Positions 37,115-45,076 are shown, counted from the first letter of the stretch. The stretch is DNA of 64,000 nt from Streptomyces sp. VRA16 Mangrove soil (GCF_017377775.1 NZ_JAFVLN010000011.1:62001-126000), one strand, 5' to 3'. Made by a program: numbers and translations. The notes: a model not told the origin generated them from the letters alone.

Positions 37115-37333
37115 ATGCCGACCACAGCGCGCCGCAGAAACTGCCCCGAGTGCCGCCGCGAGATCGCCGTCGTGGCGGGCCGCTACGCCCGCCATGACCC
37201 GCCCGGCGCCCGCGACGCCGGCGAACTGGTCTCCTGCCCCGGATCGCGCCGCCCGGCCCAGCTCGGCGCCGTGATGGACACCCTCGACGGGTACGTCGTC
37301 CCACACGTACCGGGGCAGATGCCGCTGTTCTGA
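37115..37333 (+). CDS. Small cysteine-containing protein of unknown function
   Basis: A protein of 72 residues, unrecognised. It starts MPTTARRRNCPECRREIAVV; CPEC and a later single Cys (VSCPGSRR) could bind a metal. It ends in VPHVPGQMPLF. ATG 37115 lacks a strong ribosome site. GTG 37082 in the same frame has GAGAGGA upstream and would add 11 residues. Position between the repeat region and a convergent NAD-binding gene gives no functional hint. Confidence 0.65.
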   Translation: MPTTARRRNCPECRREIAVVAGRYARHDPPGARDAGELVSCPGSRRPAQLGAVMDTLDGYVVPHVPGQMPLF

Positions 37334-37351
37334 GCGGCGTCGAGGCCCGGG

Positions 37352-38008
37352 TCAGTTCCCGGCGATCGACTTCACGGCCACCGACACCGGCGCGGAACCG
37401 GAGACCAGCTCCAGGGTCAGCCCGGCCGTCGCGGGTGTGTCCAGGAGCTCGGCCAGGACCGCGGCCACGTCGTCGCGCGGCACGGCCCCGCGCCCGGTCG
37501 ACGCCTCAAGCCGTACGAGGCCCTTGCCGGCGTCGTTCGTCAGCGACCCGGGGCGCAGGATCGTCCAGTCCAGTCCGCCACGCGCGCGTACGGCGTCGTC
37601 GGCCGCGCCCTTGGCCCGCAGATACACGTCGAAGACGTCGTCGCCGGGGTGCGCGGCGTCCGCGCCCATCGACGACACCACGACGTACCGGCGCACCCCG
37701 GCCCGCTCCGCCGCATCCGCGAACAGCACGGCGGCGTCCCGGTCCACGGTGTCCTTGCGGGCGGCCCCGCTGTCCGGGCCCGCGCCCGCCGCGAAGACGG
37801 CCGCGTCCGCACCCTGCAGATGGGCGGCGACCTCCTCCACGGACGCCGACTCCAAGTCGCACAGCACGGGCTCCGCACCGGCCTGACGCAGGTCGTCGCC
37901 CTGCTCCGCCCTGCGGATGATGCCCGCGACCTCGTCCCCGCGCGCGGCGAGCAACCGCTCCAGCCGCAGCGCGATCTGACCATGACCACCAGCGATGACA
38001 ATGCGCAT
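37352..38008 (-). CDS. NAD(P)-binding Rossmann-fold (atypical SDR) protein
   Basis: A 218-residue NAD(P)H-binding oxidoreductase-like protein. The N-terminal dinucleotide motif is VIAGGHGQIALRLERLL (GGxGxIA type). It also has ADAAVFAAGAGPDSGA, RYVVVSSMGAD and LDWTILRPGSLTND, matching the atypical SDR family related to NmrA/YwnB. The catalytic Tyr of classical SDRs is replaced by the family's own pattern. Substrate is unknown. Confidence 0.85.
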   Translation of the reverse strand: MRIVIAGGHGQIALRLERLLAARGDEVAGIIRRAEQGDDLRQAGAEPVLCDLESASVEEVAAHLQGADAAVFAAGAGPDSGAARKDTVDRDAAVLFADAAERAGVRRYVVVSSMGADAAHPGDDVFDVYLRAKGAADDAVRARGGLDWTILRPGSLTNDAGKGLVRLEASTGRGAVPRDDVAAVLAELLDTPATAGLTLELVSGSAPVSVAVKSIAGN

Positions 38009-39218
38009 GTTTCCGACCGTACGCCCGGCTCGGACGGTTTACCGCACAACCATCTGGGCGGCTCGCGGGTCACTTGGATACCGCGGCACGTTCTCCGACG
38101 ACCTCGCCGCGGACGACATCGGGGAGCACGTCATCAGCGTCATACGTAACACCACCCTCACCGCAGCGGGCTGCGCCGCCCTGCTGCTCGCCACCACCGC
38201 AGCCTGCGGCACCGTGGAGAACCTCACCGCGGCACAGAAGATCGACCGCGCGGCGGACAAGCTGGGGGAACGGACCTCCCTGTCCGTGGAGTTGGGCCTG
38301 GACGCGACCCCGTCGGCCCTCATGAAGCTCGCGGGCTCGGGCGAGGACGCCATGCCGCCGGAGGCGGCGAAGGCCCTCACCAAGTCCCGCATCACCCTCT
38401 CCGTGCGCTCCAAGAAGCCGCTCGCCGACTCCGGCGAGAAGGACATCGTCGGCGCGGGTCTGAAGGTGACCGGCCCGGACGGTGTCCTCGCCGAGTACCG
38501 GATGGTCGGCGACCACGCGTACTACCGCATGGACATGGACGCGTTCGCCGACTTCGCGGGCGTGCCCGCGCCCACCGACGACGAGCTGCCCAAGGGCAAG
38601 GACGGCGACGCGGTCAGGGACGTCCTCGACGGCAAGTGGGTCTCGTTCGACACGGCGGCCCTGGAGGAGAGCGCCGGGAAGAAGACCGGCAAGAAGCCGG
38701 ACTCGGACTCGGTCGACGCCGCCACCCAGAAGAAGATCATGAAGGCGGTGCGCGGCGCGCTGGCGCACAACGTCACCTTCTCCGACAAGGGCAGCAAGGA
38801 CGGCGTCGACCACGTCACCGCCAAGGCGCCCTTCCGTACGCTCCTGACGGACCTGTTCGACCGGCTGCGGCCGCTCGCCGACGAGCTGCCCGAAGGCGCC
38901 GAGTTCCCCACCTCCAAGGACCTGAAGGACGCGCCGAACAAGAAGGTCGCCGTCGACTTCGCCATCAAGGACGGGGCCCTGACCCGCGTCTCCCTGGACG
39001 CCGCCGCCCTCGCGGACGACGCCAAGGGCGTGAAGGCGCCGATCTACGTGAAGTTCGGCGAGGCGAGCGACATCAAGGCCCCGTCGGGCGCCACCGAGAT
39101 CTCCCTGGACGACCTCCTGTCGGGCAGCGGCATGCTCGGCATGGGCGGCCCGGGGTTCACGGAGGACTCGGGCTCCTTCGAGTCGGGCTCCTTGGGCTCG
39201 CCGGACGAGGACTTCTGA
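37995..39218 (+). CDS. Putative lipoprotein, LppX/LolA-like; start unresolved
   Basis: The mature part is clear: after a hydrophobic segment TAAGCAALLLATTAAC, Cys at a lipobox (TAAC) would be lipidated. About 330 residues follow with beta-rich Streptomyces lipoprotein features (ADKLGERTSLSVELGL, GKWVSFDTAAL, FAIKDGALTRVSLD). The only ATGs (37995, 38001, 38007) give an implausible 55-residue cytosolic leader and overlap the divergent gene start. No ATG, GTG or TTG lies in frame nearer the signal sequence, so either a noncanonical start is used or the annotation of the leader is wrong. The end is Gly/Ser-rich. Confidence 0.75.
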   Translation: MTMRMFPTVRPARTVYRTTIWAARGSLGYRGTFSDDLAADDIGEHVISVIRNTTLTAAGCAALLLATTAACGTVENLTAAQKIDRAADKLGERTSLSVELGLDATPSALMKLAGSGEDAMPPEAAKALTKSRITLSVRSKKPLADSGEKDIVGAGLKVTGPDGVLAEYRMVGDHAYYRMDMDAFADFAGVPAPTDDELPKGKDGDAVRDVLDGKWVSFDTAALEESAGKKTGKKPDSDSVDAATQKKIMKAVRGALAHNVTFSDKGSKDGVDHVTAKAPFRTLLTDLFDRLRPLADELPEGAEFPTSKDLKDAPNKKVAVDFAIKDGALTRVSLDAAALADDAKGVKAPIYVKFGEASDIKAPSGATEISLDDLLSGSGMLGMGGPGFTEDSGSFESGSLGSPDEDF

Positions 39219-39236
39219 CGGTCCATCACCAATGCG

Positions 39237-39276
39237 TACGCGCGCGTGGTCGCCAAAGTGCGACCACGCGCGCGTA
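39237..39276. terminator. Bidirectional terminator between convergent genes
   Basis: Perfect 17-bp stem (TACGCGCGCGTGGTCGC with its complement) and a 6-nt CAAAGT loop, between the lipoprotein stop (39218) and the amidohydrolase stop (39294). Confidence 0.85.
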
Positions 39277-39293
39277 GTTGGGTTGCCCGAGCC

Positions 39294-40574
39294 CTAAGCC
39301 GGCCCGCCGCCCCCGTGCTTGGCCGCCCGCCCCTGGCGCGGCAGATCGAGCGCGACGGCGGCGGCCGAGTCGCAGTACTCCCGCACCGCACTGGTCCGCG
39401 CCACCACCCGCCCCCGGTGCACGACGATCCGGCTGTACGCGAGCGAGAGCGCCCCCGCGAGCCGGTCGCCCCGCACCGCGAGCAACTCCGCAGGGAAACC
39501 CGCCTCCAGGCGCACCTCGGGCAGCCCGAGCGCCGCCCGCGCCGCCGAGCTCACCGCCGCGTACGCGTCCTCGGGGCGCAGCCCGTACCGCGAGGCGAGC
39601 AGATACGCGGCCTCCAGCGGATCGCCGCGGCCCACCGGGTTCGACACGTCCCGCAGCGCCCCGCTGCCCGCGGCCACCCGCACCCCGGCCGCCCGCAGCA
39701 GCCGCACCGGCGCGACCCCGCGCGCGTCCACCCCCGCGCACCCGCCCTGCGGCAGGCACGCCACGGCCACCCCGGCCGCCGCGAGCCCGTCGACGGCCCG
39801 CCGCGCCGCCTCGCCGGGCAGCCGCGCGAGCCCGCCGAGCGGGCCGACGACGACGCCTGTGCGCACCCCGCCCGCGGCCGCCGCGAGCCGCCCGAGCCGC
39901 GCCGGATCGGCCCCGTCCGTGTGCAGGTCGACCGGGCAGCCGTGCTCGGCCGCGACCTCCAGGACCGCCTCCACGTAGCCGATCGGGTCGGGGTCCAGGT
40001 CCGGGCAGCCGCCGACCGCGGAGGCGCCCATCTTCACGGCGTCCCGCAGCATCGCGAGGCCGTTGGCCCCCGCGGCCCCGGTGAGCAGCCGGGGCATCGC
40101 CACCGTCCGCAGGTCCGCGAGCCCCACCAGTGAGCGCCGCGCCTGCAGCACGGCCTCCAGTGAGCCGAGCCCCTCCATCTCGCCGATCCGCACATGGGAG
40201 CGGACCGCGGTGGCCCCGTGCCCGAGTTGGAGCAGGGTGGCCTCGGTGGCCCGGCGCTGGACCTCCTCGGGGTCGTAGGAGACCGGCCCGTCGCCGTCCG
40301 CCGACAGTGCCGTGTCGCCGTGCGCGTGCGGCTCCACCGGGGCGGGCAGCAGGAGATAGCCGCTCAGGTCCACGCGTGCGCCGTTCCCGGTGAGGCTGCC
40401 GGCCGTGCCGACCGCCTCGATGCGCCCGCCGCCGAGGCGTACGTCCACGGTCCTGCCGTCGGTGAGCCGGGCTCCGCACAGCAGCAGCCCGGTGTTGTCG
40501 GGGGAGTCGTCGGACGAGCCGGAGGGGCCGGGGGAGCCGGGCGAGGGAGGTTGCGGCGGCGGACTGTCGGTCAT
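39294..40574 (-). CDS. Amidohydrolase-family protein, cytosine-deaminase-like, with altered metal site
   Basis: A 426-residue protein with the family's composite domain and TIM barrel. The first motif PAPVEPHAHGDTAL keeps both metal His, and DLHTDGAD keeps the next His. The Glu normally in HxxE is Gly, no SHC/HC-type fourth ligand is visible (VVVGPLGGL instead), and the Asp in GTDN is lost (GSGALRD). The framework is otherwise intact (NPVGRGDPLEAAY, ARAALGLPEVRLEAGFPAELLAV). The protein may be catalytically inactive or bind a different substrate. The start follows CTGGAG. Confidence 0.75.
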   Translation of the reverse strand: MTDSPPPQPPSPGSPGPSGSSDDSPDNTGLLLCGARLTDGRTVDVRLGGGRIEAVGTAGSLTGNGARVDLSGYLLLPAPVEPHAHGDTALSADGDGPVSYDPEEVQRRATEATLLQLGHGATAVRSHVRIGEMEGLGSLEAVLQARRSLVGLADLRTVAMPRLLTGAAGANGLAMLRDAVKMGASAVGGCPDLDPDPIGYVEAVLEVAAEHGCPVDLHTDGADPARLGRLAAAAGGVRTGVVVGPLGGLARLPGEAARRAVDGLAAAGVAVACLPQGGCAGVDARGVAPVRLLRAAGVRVAAGSGALRDVSNPVGRGDPLEAAYLLASRYGLRPEDAYAAVSSAARAALGLPEVRLEAGFPAELLAVRGDRLAGALSLAYSRIVVHRGRVVARTSAVREYCDSAAAVALDLPRQGRAAKHGGGGPA

Positions 40575-40757
40575 CGGGCTCCAGAGGCTCGGACGCGGAT
40601 CTCGGGAACAAGATCACTCAGAACGGGTCGAGCCTAGGGCGGTGGCCGGTGCGCTTCGGGGAGCGACGCAATAGTCGTACTGATGGGGTCCCAGGGGCGG
40701 TTGAGGCACCCGGGAAGGGGCCCGGCCATGCCCGGTGAGCGGGTCGGCGAAACGGAT

Positions 40758-40787
40758 TTGGGCGATCGGCGCGCAACCGTGTAATGT
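40758..40787 (+). promoter_or_regulatory. Promoter of tRNA-Thr
   Basis: TTGGGC (40758-40763), 18-bp spacer, TAATGT (40782-40787). The predicted start lies about 5 nt before the tRNA. Confidence 0.65.
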
Positions 40788-40798
40788 CTTCCTCGCTC

Positions 40799-40871
40799 GC
40801 CCCAATAGCTCAGTCGGTAGAGCGTCTCCATGGTAAGGAGAAGGTCTGCGGTTCGATTCCGCATTGGGGCT
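40799..40871 (+). tRNA. tRNA-Thr (GGT)
   Basis: A 73-nt cloverleaf: acceptor GCCCCAA/TTGGGGC, anticodon loop ATGGTAA (GGT), T arm TGCGG-TTCGATT-CCGCA, discriminator T. No CCA is encoded. Confidence 0.97.
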
Positions 40872-40884
40872 CTGGTGTGAAGAT

Positions 40885-40904
40885 CCCTCACCTCCGGGTG
40901 AGGG
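40885..40904 (+). other. Hairpin between tRNA-Thr and tRNA-Met
   Basis: CCCTCACC-TCCG-GGTGAGGG, a perfect 8-bp stem with a 4-nt loop and no T tract. It may be a processing or stabilising element in a Thr-Met precursor. Confidence 0.5.
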
Positions 40905-40916
40905 TGATCGCATCAA

Positions 40917-40989
40917 AGCGGTGTAGCTCAGTCGGTAGAGCAAGCGGCTCATAATCGCTGTGTCACCGGTTCAAGTCCGGTCACCGCTA
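40917..40989 (+). tRNA. Elongator tRNA-Met (CAT)
   Basis: A 73-nt cloverleaf: acceptor AGCGGTG/CACCGCT with a paired first base (so not the initiator), anticodon CAT in CTCATAA, T arm CCGG-TTCAAGT-CCGG, discriminator A. A CAT tRNA could also be Ile after lysidine modification; the position ahead of rpmG fits tRNA-Met. Confidence 0.93.
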
Positions 40990-40994
40990 CTGAC

Positions 40995-41037
40995 AGTAGC
41001 CGATTGTGGGGTCGGTCCTTCGATCGGCTACTCTTTT
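40995..41037 (+). terminator. tRNA-Met terminator overlapping an rpmG promoter
   Basis: AGTAGCCGAT (40995-41004) pairs perfectly with ATCGGCTACT (41023-41032), followed by CTTTT. The same stretch contains TTGTGG (41004-41009) and TACTCT (41029-41034) with a 19-bp spacer, a plausible promoter for rpmG, which starts 46 nt later. Confidence 0.65.
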
Positions 41038-41079
41038 ATGCGTTAATCCAGTCCCATCCGTTCGTCAAGGAGCACTCAC

Positions 41080-41244
41080 GTGGCTGCCACCGACGTCCGC
41101 CCGAAGATCACGCTGGCCTGCGTGGAGTGCAAGGAGCGGAACTACATCACCAAGAAGAACCGGCGTAACAACCCGGACCGACTGGAGATGAAGAAGCACT
41201 GCCCGCGTTGCAACGCGCACACCGCGCACCGCGAGACGCGATAA
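41080..41244 (+). CDS. rpmG: Ribosomal protein L33, zinc-binding (C+) form
   Basis: A 54-residue large-subunit ribosomal protein. It has two cysteine pairs, CVEC and CPRC, in the zinc-ribbon pattern of the C+ form, plus RNNPDRLEMKKHC. GTG 41080 follows AAGGAG. Streptomyces often carry a second, cysteine-free L33 under zinc-responsive control; this is the zinc-replete version. Too short for simple length cut-offs but unmistakable. Confidence 0.96.
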   Translation: MAATDVRPKITLACVECKERNYITKKNRRNNPDRLEMKKHCPRCNAHTAHRETR

Positions 41245-41259
41245 ATCAGGCTCGTACAC

Positions 41260-41287
41260 GAGGCCGTCCCCGTCAGGGGGCGGCCTC
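41260..41287 (+). terminator. rpmG terminator
   Basis: A 12-bp stem GAGGCCGTCCCC/GGGGGCGGCCTC (one T-G pair) with GTCA loop, 15 nt past the stop. Confidence 0.8.
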
Positions 41288-41367
41288 GTGTCGTTGAAAG
41301 CCCCGTTTTCCGCAGTTTCCAGGAAGACCCCAGGAACACCACCAGGAACTCAGGAGGTGCCGAGTCC

Positions 41368-41829
41368 ATGGCGCTCGACCAGTCCTTCGTGGGGCGGAGC
41401 TACCCGCCCACCGCCCCGTACGAGGTCGGCCGGGAGAAGATCCGCGAGTTCGCGGAGGCTGTGGGGGACACCAACCCCGCTTATGTCGACCGTGAGGCCG
41501 CGCGGAAACTCGGGCACTCCGATGTGATCGCCCCGCCGACCTTTGTGTTTGCCATCACATTCAAGGCCGCGGGTGAGGTCGTCCACGACCCCGAGCTCGG
41601 GCTCGACTACAGCCGGGTCGTGCACGGTGACCAGAAGTTCGCCTACACGCGTCCGGTGCGCGCCGGGGATCAACTCTCCGTGACGTCCACCATCGAGGGC
41701 ATCAAGTCGCTCGCGGGCAACGACATCCTCGATGTCCGTGGCGAGGTGCACGACCAGAACGGTGAGCACGTCGTGACCGCCTGGACGAAGCTCGTCTCGC
41801 GCGCCGCGGACACCGGGGAAGGGGCCTGA
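41368..41829 (+). CDS. MaoC-like hydratase N-terminal-type hotdog protein
   Basis: A 153-residue single-hotdog protein similar to the FAS1-like/MaoC N domain and to mycobacterial HadA/HadC. It begins FVGRSYPPTAPYEVGREKIREFAEA and has GDTNPAYVD and VIAPPTFVFAI. The catalytic Asp-His pair is carried by the partner, so this would be the stabilising half of an (R)-hydratase heterodimer. ATG 41368 follows CAGGAGG. The partner starts 5 nt downstream. Confidence 0.88.
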   Translation: MALDQSFVGRSYPPTAPYEVGREKIREFAEAVGDTNPAYVDREAARKLGHSDVIAPPTFVFAITFKAAGEVVHDPELGLDYSRVVHGDQKFAYTRPVRAGDQLSVTSTIEGIKSLAGNDILDVRGEVHDQNGEHVVTAWTKLVSRAADTGEGA

Positions 41830-41834
41830 TCGCC

Positions 41835-42263
41835 ATGGCGACCACCATCAAGTTCGACGAGGTCGAGGTCGGCACCGAGCTGCCGGCCCAGACGTTCTCC
41901 GTGACGCGCGCCACGCTCGTCCAGTACGCGGGCGCCTCCGGCGACTTCAACCCGATCCACTGGAACGAGAAGTTCGCGGTCGAGGTCGGTCTGCCGGACG
42001 TCATCGCGCACGGCATGTTCACCATGGCCGAGGCGATCCGCGTCGTCACCGACTGGACCGGCGACCCGGCCGCCGTCGTCGAGTACGGCGTCCGCTTCAC
42101 CAAGCCGGTCGTCGTCCCGAACGACGACAAGGGCGCCGAGGTCGAGGTCAGCGCCAAGGTCGCGGCCAAGCTCGACGACAACCGGGTCCGCGTCGACCTG
42201 ACCGCCATGAGCGCGGGCCAGAAGGTCCTCGGGATGTCGCGGGCGGTCGTCCAGCTGGTCTGA
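41835..42263 (+). CDS. MaoC-family (R)-specific hydratase
   Basis: A 142-residue hotdog protein with the active-site hydratase motif ASGDFNPIHWNEKFA (Asp and His) and GLPDVIAHGMFTMA. It likely hydrates enoyl-thioesters in fatty acid metabolism with the upstream subunit, as HadAB do in mycolic acid synthesis; a Streptomyces acyl substrate is not known. The pair is conserved downstream of rpmG. Confidence 0.9.
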   Translation: MATTIKFDEVEVGTELPAQTFSVTRATLVQYAGASGDFNPIHWNEKFAVEVGLPDVIAHGMFTMAEAIRVVTDWTGDPAAVVEYGVRFTKPVVVPNDDKGAEVEVSAKVAAKLDDNRVRVDLTAMSAGQKVLGMSRAVVQLV

Positions 42264-42284
42264 CCGCTGCTCATGTAGCTGTGT

Positions 42285-42318
42285 GTAAGGGGCGCCCGCC
42301 TGAGTGGGCGCCCCTTAC
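42285..42318 (+). terminator. Terminator of the MaoC pair
   Basis: Perfect 13-bp stem GTAAGGGGCGCCC/GGGCGCCCCTTAC with an 8-nt loop, 22 nt past the stop. Confidence 0.85.
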
Positions 42319-42343
42319 GTGTGTCCTTGCGCACAGGCAGGGG

Positions 42344-42372
42344 TTGACGAAGATAGTGATTGGCCACTAACT
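42344..42372 (+). promoter_or_regulatory. TetR-gene promoter with overlapping operator
   Basis: TTGACG (42344-42349), 17-bp spacer, CTAACT (42367-42372). An inverted repeat TAGTG-N6-CACTA (42354-42369) covers the spacer and the -10. The predicted start coincides with the ATG at 42380, so the message may be leaderless and autorepressed. Confidence 0.5.
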
Positions 42373-42379
42373 TCATCAC

Positions 42380-42925
42380 ATGGTCAGGATGAGTGCGGAG
42401 GAGCGGCGCGAGAGCGTCATCCGTGCGGCGATCGCCGAGTTCGCCCGGGGTGGGTACCACGGGACCTCGACCGAAGCGATCGCCAAGCGGGTGGGTGTCT
42501 CGCAGCCCTATCTCTTCCGGCTCTTCCCGGGGAAGCAGGCGATCTTCCTGGCCGCGGCCCGGCGCTGCTGCGCGAACATCACCGAGGTGTTCCGCAAGGC
42601 GGCCGAGGGCGTCGCGCCCGAGGAGGTCGAGGCGGTGCTGGGGGGCGCGTATCTGTCCCTGATCGCCGACGACCCGGACATGCTGCTCATGCAGATGCAG
42701 ATCTACGTGGCCGTGGCCGCCGCGGAGGCGGCCGGTGACCCGGAGTTCGGCGAGGAACTGCGCGGGGCGTGGACGGAGATGTACGACACGGTGCTGCTCG
42801 CCATGAGTGCCGACGCCGATCAGACGACCCGGTTCCTCTCCTACGGGATGCTGATCAACGTCCTGGTGTCGATGGGCTTCCCGCCCGGTCACCGGGTCTG
42901 GACCGGCTGCGACGAGATGCACTGA
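42380..42925 (+). CDS. TetR-family regulator of the adjacent MFS exporter
   Basis: A 181-residue repressor. The N-terminal helix-turn-helix is VIRAAIAEFARGGYHGTSTEAIAKRVGVSQPYLFRLFPGKQAIF. The ligand domain follows with no recognised ligand motif. There is no ribosome site; ATG 42380 sits at the predicted transcription start. The MFS gene begins 96 bp downstream behind a related inverted repeat, so the regulator probably controls both. MSAEER at 42389 is an alternative start. Confidence 0.9.
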   Translation: MVRMSAEERRESVIRAAIAEFARGGYHGTSTEAIAKRVGVSQPYLFRLFPGKQAIFLAAARRCCANITEVFRKAAEGVAPEEVEAVLGGAYLSLIADDPDMLLMQMQIYVAVAAAEAAGDPEFGEELRGAWTEMYDTVLLAMSADADQTTRFLSYGMLINVLVSMGFPPGHRVWTGCDEMH

Positions 42926-42964
42926 GCACCTGTGTGCGCGGGCCGCATTTTTGTGGCCAGGAAA

Positions 42965-42984
42965 GTTAGTCATCAATAACTAAC
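42965..42984. promoter_or_regulatory. Probable TetR operator upstream of the MFS gene
   Basis: GTTAGT-N8-ACTAAC, perfect 6-bp arms, 37 bp before the MFS start. It shares the TAGT/ACTA core with the repeat in the regulator's own promoter. Confidence 0.5.
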
Positions 42985-43021
42985 CAAAGCGGCAAGCAAC
43001 CAAGGATCTCCAGGGGGAACG

Positions 43022-44464
43022 ATGTCCCAGCGAACAGAACCGACAGCGTCACGCGGGGGAGCCGTCTGGGCCCTCGTCATCACCAGCGTCGCCGGATTCA
43101 TGGCGGCCCTGGACAACCTCGTCGTCACCACGGCCCTGCCGTCCATCCGCCAGGACCTCGGCGGGGCCCTCGACGACCTGGAGTGGACGGTCAGCGCCTA
43201 CACGCTCACCTTCGCCGTCCTGTTGATGTTCGGCGCCGCGCTCGGCGACCGGTTCGGGCGGCGCCGGCTCTTCCTGGTCGGCGTCACCATCTTCACCGGC
43301 GCCTCGGCGGCTGCCGCGATGTCCACCGGGATCGATGCCCTGATCGCCGCCCGCGCGGTGCAGGGTGTCGGCGGGGCGATCATGATGCCGCTGACCCTGA
43401 CCCTGCTCAGCGCCGCCGTCCCGGCCGCCAAGCGCGGCATGGCGTTCGGCATCTGGGGCGCGGCCAACGGGCTCGCGGTCGCCTCCGGGCCGCTCATCGG
43501 CGGCACTCTCACCGAGCACGTGTCCTGGCACTGGATCTTCTGGCTGAACGTCCCGGTCGGCCTCGCCCTCCTGCCGCTCGCCCGGCTGCGCCTCAAGGAG
43601 TCGTACGGCACCGGCGCCCCGCTCGACATCACCGGCACCCTGCTCGCCAGCGGCGGACTGTTCGGCATCGTGTACGGGCTGGTGCGCGCGCCCATCGTCG
43701 GCTGGAGCGACCCCGTCGTCCTGGTCGGACTGTTCGCTGGTGCGGCCCTGCTCGCCGGGTTCGTCCAGCACGGCATCCGCGGCAAGAACCCCATGCTCCC
43801 CATGCGGCTCTTCCGTTCGCGTGCCTTCGCCGGGATCAACGCCGCGAGCATGCTGATGTTCCTCGGCATGTTCGGCTCGATCTTCCTCCTCAGCCAGTTC
43901 CTCCAGGGTGTGCTCGGCTACTCGCCCACCGAGGCGGGGCTGCGGATGCTGCCCTGGACCGGGATGCCGATGCTGGTCGCGCCGATCGCCGGGTACCTAT
44001 CCGACCGGATCAGCGGGCGCACCATCGCCGCCACCGGGCTCTTCCTCCAGGCGCTCGGGCTCGCCTGGTTCGCCGTCGTGGTCTCCGCCGACGTCTCGTA
44101 CGCGGCCCAGTTGCCGGCCTTGATCGTCAGCGGCGTCGGCATGGCGCTCTACTTCGCCCCGGCCTCCAACCTGGTCATGGGCAGCGTCAGGCCACAGGAG
44201 CAGGGGATCGCCTCCGGCTCCAACAACGCGCTGCGCGAGGTGGGCGGCGCGCTGGGCATCGCGATCATGTCGTCGATCTTCTCGGCGCAGGGCGGCTACG
44301 ACTCCGCGCAGCACTTCGTGGACGGCATCCGTCCCGCCCTGTGGGTGGGCGCCGCCCTGGTGGCCGTGGCGGGCGCGGCGGCCCTGGCGATCCCGGGGAT
44401 GCGCCGCGGCACTACGGACGTAGTGCGGGACGCCGAGTCCGAGCCGGTCCTCGAGAACGCCTGA
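43022..44464 (+). CDS. MFS exporter, DHA2 (EmrB/QacA) family
   Basis: A 480-residue drug/proton antiporter with about 14 helices. Motif A-like GAALGDRFGRRRLFLVG, motif C-like AIGGASGPLIGG equivalent (VASGPLIGGTL), and the TM1 motif ALDNLVVTTALPSIRQDL are clear. The substrate is unknown, but likely a toxic amphiphile sensed by the upstream TetR regulator. ATG 43022 follows CAGGGGGAA. The stop codon lies within a run of GAGAACGCCT decamers. Confidence 0.92.
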   Translation: MSQRTEPTASRGGAVWALVITSVAGFMAALDNLVVTTALPSIRQDLGGALDDLEWTVSAYTLTFAVLLMFGAALGDRFGRRRLFLVGVTIFTGASAAAAMSTGIDALIAARAVQGVGGAIMMPLTLTLLSAAVPAAKRGMAFGIWGAANGLAVASGPLIGGTLTEHVSWHWIFWLNVPVGLALLPLARLRLKESYGTGAPLDITGTLLASGGLFGIVYGLVRAPIVGWSDPVVLVGLFAGAALLAGFVQHGIRGKNPMLPMRLFRSRAFAGINAASMLMFLGMFGSIFLLSQFLQGVLGYSPTEAGLRMLPWTGMPMLVAPIAGYLSDRISGRTIAATGLFLQALGLAWFAVVVSADVSYAAQLPALIVSGVGMALYFAPASNLVMGSVRPQEQGIASGSNNALREVGGALGIAIMSSIFSAQGGYDSAQHFVDGIRPALWVGAALVAVAGAAALAIPGMRRGTTDVVRDAESEPVLENA

Positions 44465-44620
44465 GAACGCCTGAGAACGCCTGAACACCTGAGAACGCCT
44501 GGGGAAGCCCGCAGAGAGCGCCCGGGAACGACCACAAAGAACGCCCGGGAACACCCGCAAAGAAGGCCCGAGAAGGCCCGCACCCATCCACGTAGTCGCC
44601 GTAGTCGCCCTAGTCGCCCT
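44453..44620. repeat. Decamer repeats after the MFS gene
   Basis: GAGAACGCCT is repeated three times in tandem and once more after a variant, starting inside the last codons of the MFS gene. Degenerate CGCCCGGGAAC units and GTAGTCGCC triplicates follow. The sequence is noncoding. It may act as a slippage-prone 3' tail; no terminator hairpin is obvious. Confidence 0.65.
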
Positions 44621-44641
44621 TCTGCCCTAAGGGAGCACGTC

Positions 44642-45022
44642 ATGCCGACCCTGCCCTGGACCACACCGGCCACCCCGCCCGCCGGCGCCGAGGTGCACGT
44701 CTTCGCCTCCCGCTTCGAGACCCGCACCCTGTGGGGCGCGCTCAGGTTCTTCCTCCGTACGCCCACGATCTGGCGCCAGGTGGGGCGCGCGCCCGGCGCC
44801 TACGGGGCCACCTTGAGGGCGGCGCCCTTCCGGCGCACCTTCTGGACGCTGTCCGCCTGGGAGTCGCCCCGGGCGCTGAAGGACTTCGCGGCCTCCGCAC
44901 CGCACGGGCCGATGGCGGCGGGCCTGCGCGGCGCCATGAAGGACGCGAGGTTCGTCTCCTGGAAGGCGGCCGCCGAGGACCTTCCGCTCGACTGGGAGGA
45001 CGCGCTCGGGCGCCTCGCGTGA
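44642..45022 (+). CDS. DUF3291/spheroidene-monooxygenase-like small protein
   Basis: A 126-residue ferredoxin-like (dimeric alpha-beta barrel) protein: VHVFASRFETRTLWGALRFFLRTP, RTFWTLSAWESPRALKDFAAS. This fits the DUF3291 group related to antibiotic-biosynthesis monooxygenases, but no activity is known. It starts 8 nt after GGGAG and is monocistronic, ending before a strong terminator. Confidence 0.75.
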   Translation: MPTLPWTTPATPPAGAEVHVFASRFETRTLWGALRFFLRTPTIWRQVGRAPGAYGATLRAAPFRRTFWTLSAWESPRALKDFAASAPHGPMAAGLRGAMKDARFVSWKAAAEDLPLDWEDALGRLA

Positions 45023-45031
45023 GGCACGGCG

Positions 45032-45058
45032 ACGGCCCCGCCCGGACGGCGGGGCCGT
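45032..45058 (+). terminator. Terminator between DUF3291 gene and murB
   Basis: Perfect 11-bp stem ACGGCCCCGCC/GGCGGGGCCGT, 5-nt loop, followed by TCTCGT. It ends 18 nt before the murB GTG. Confidence 0.8.
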
Positions 45059-45076
45059 TCTCGTACCCTGGAGCGC

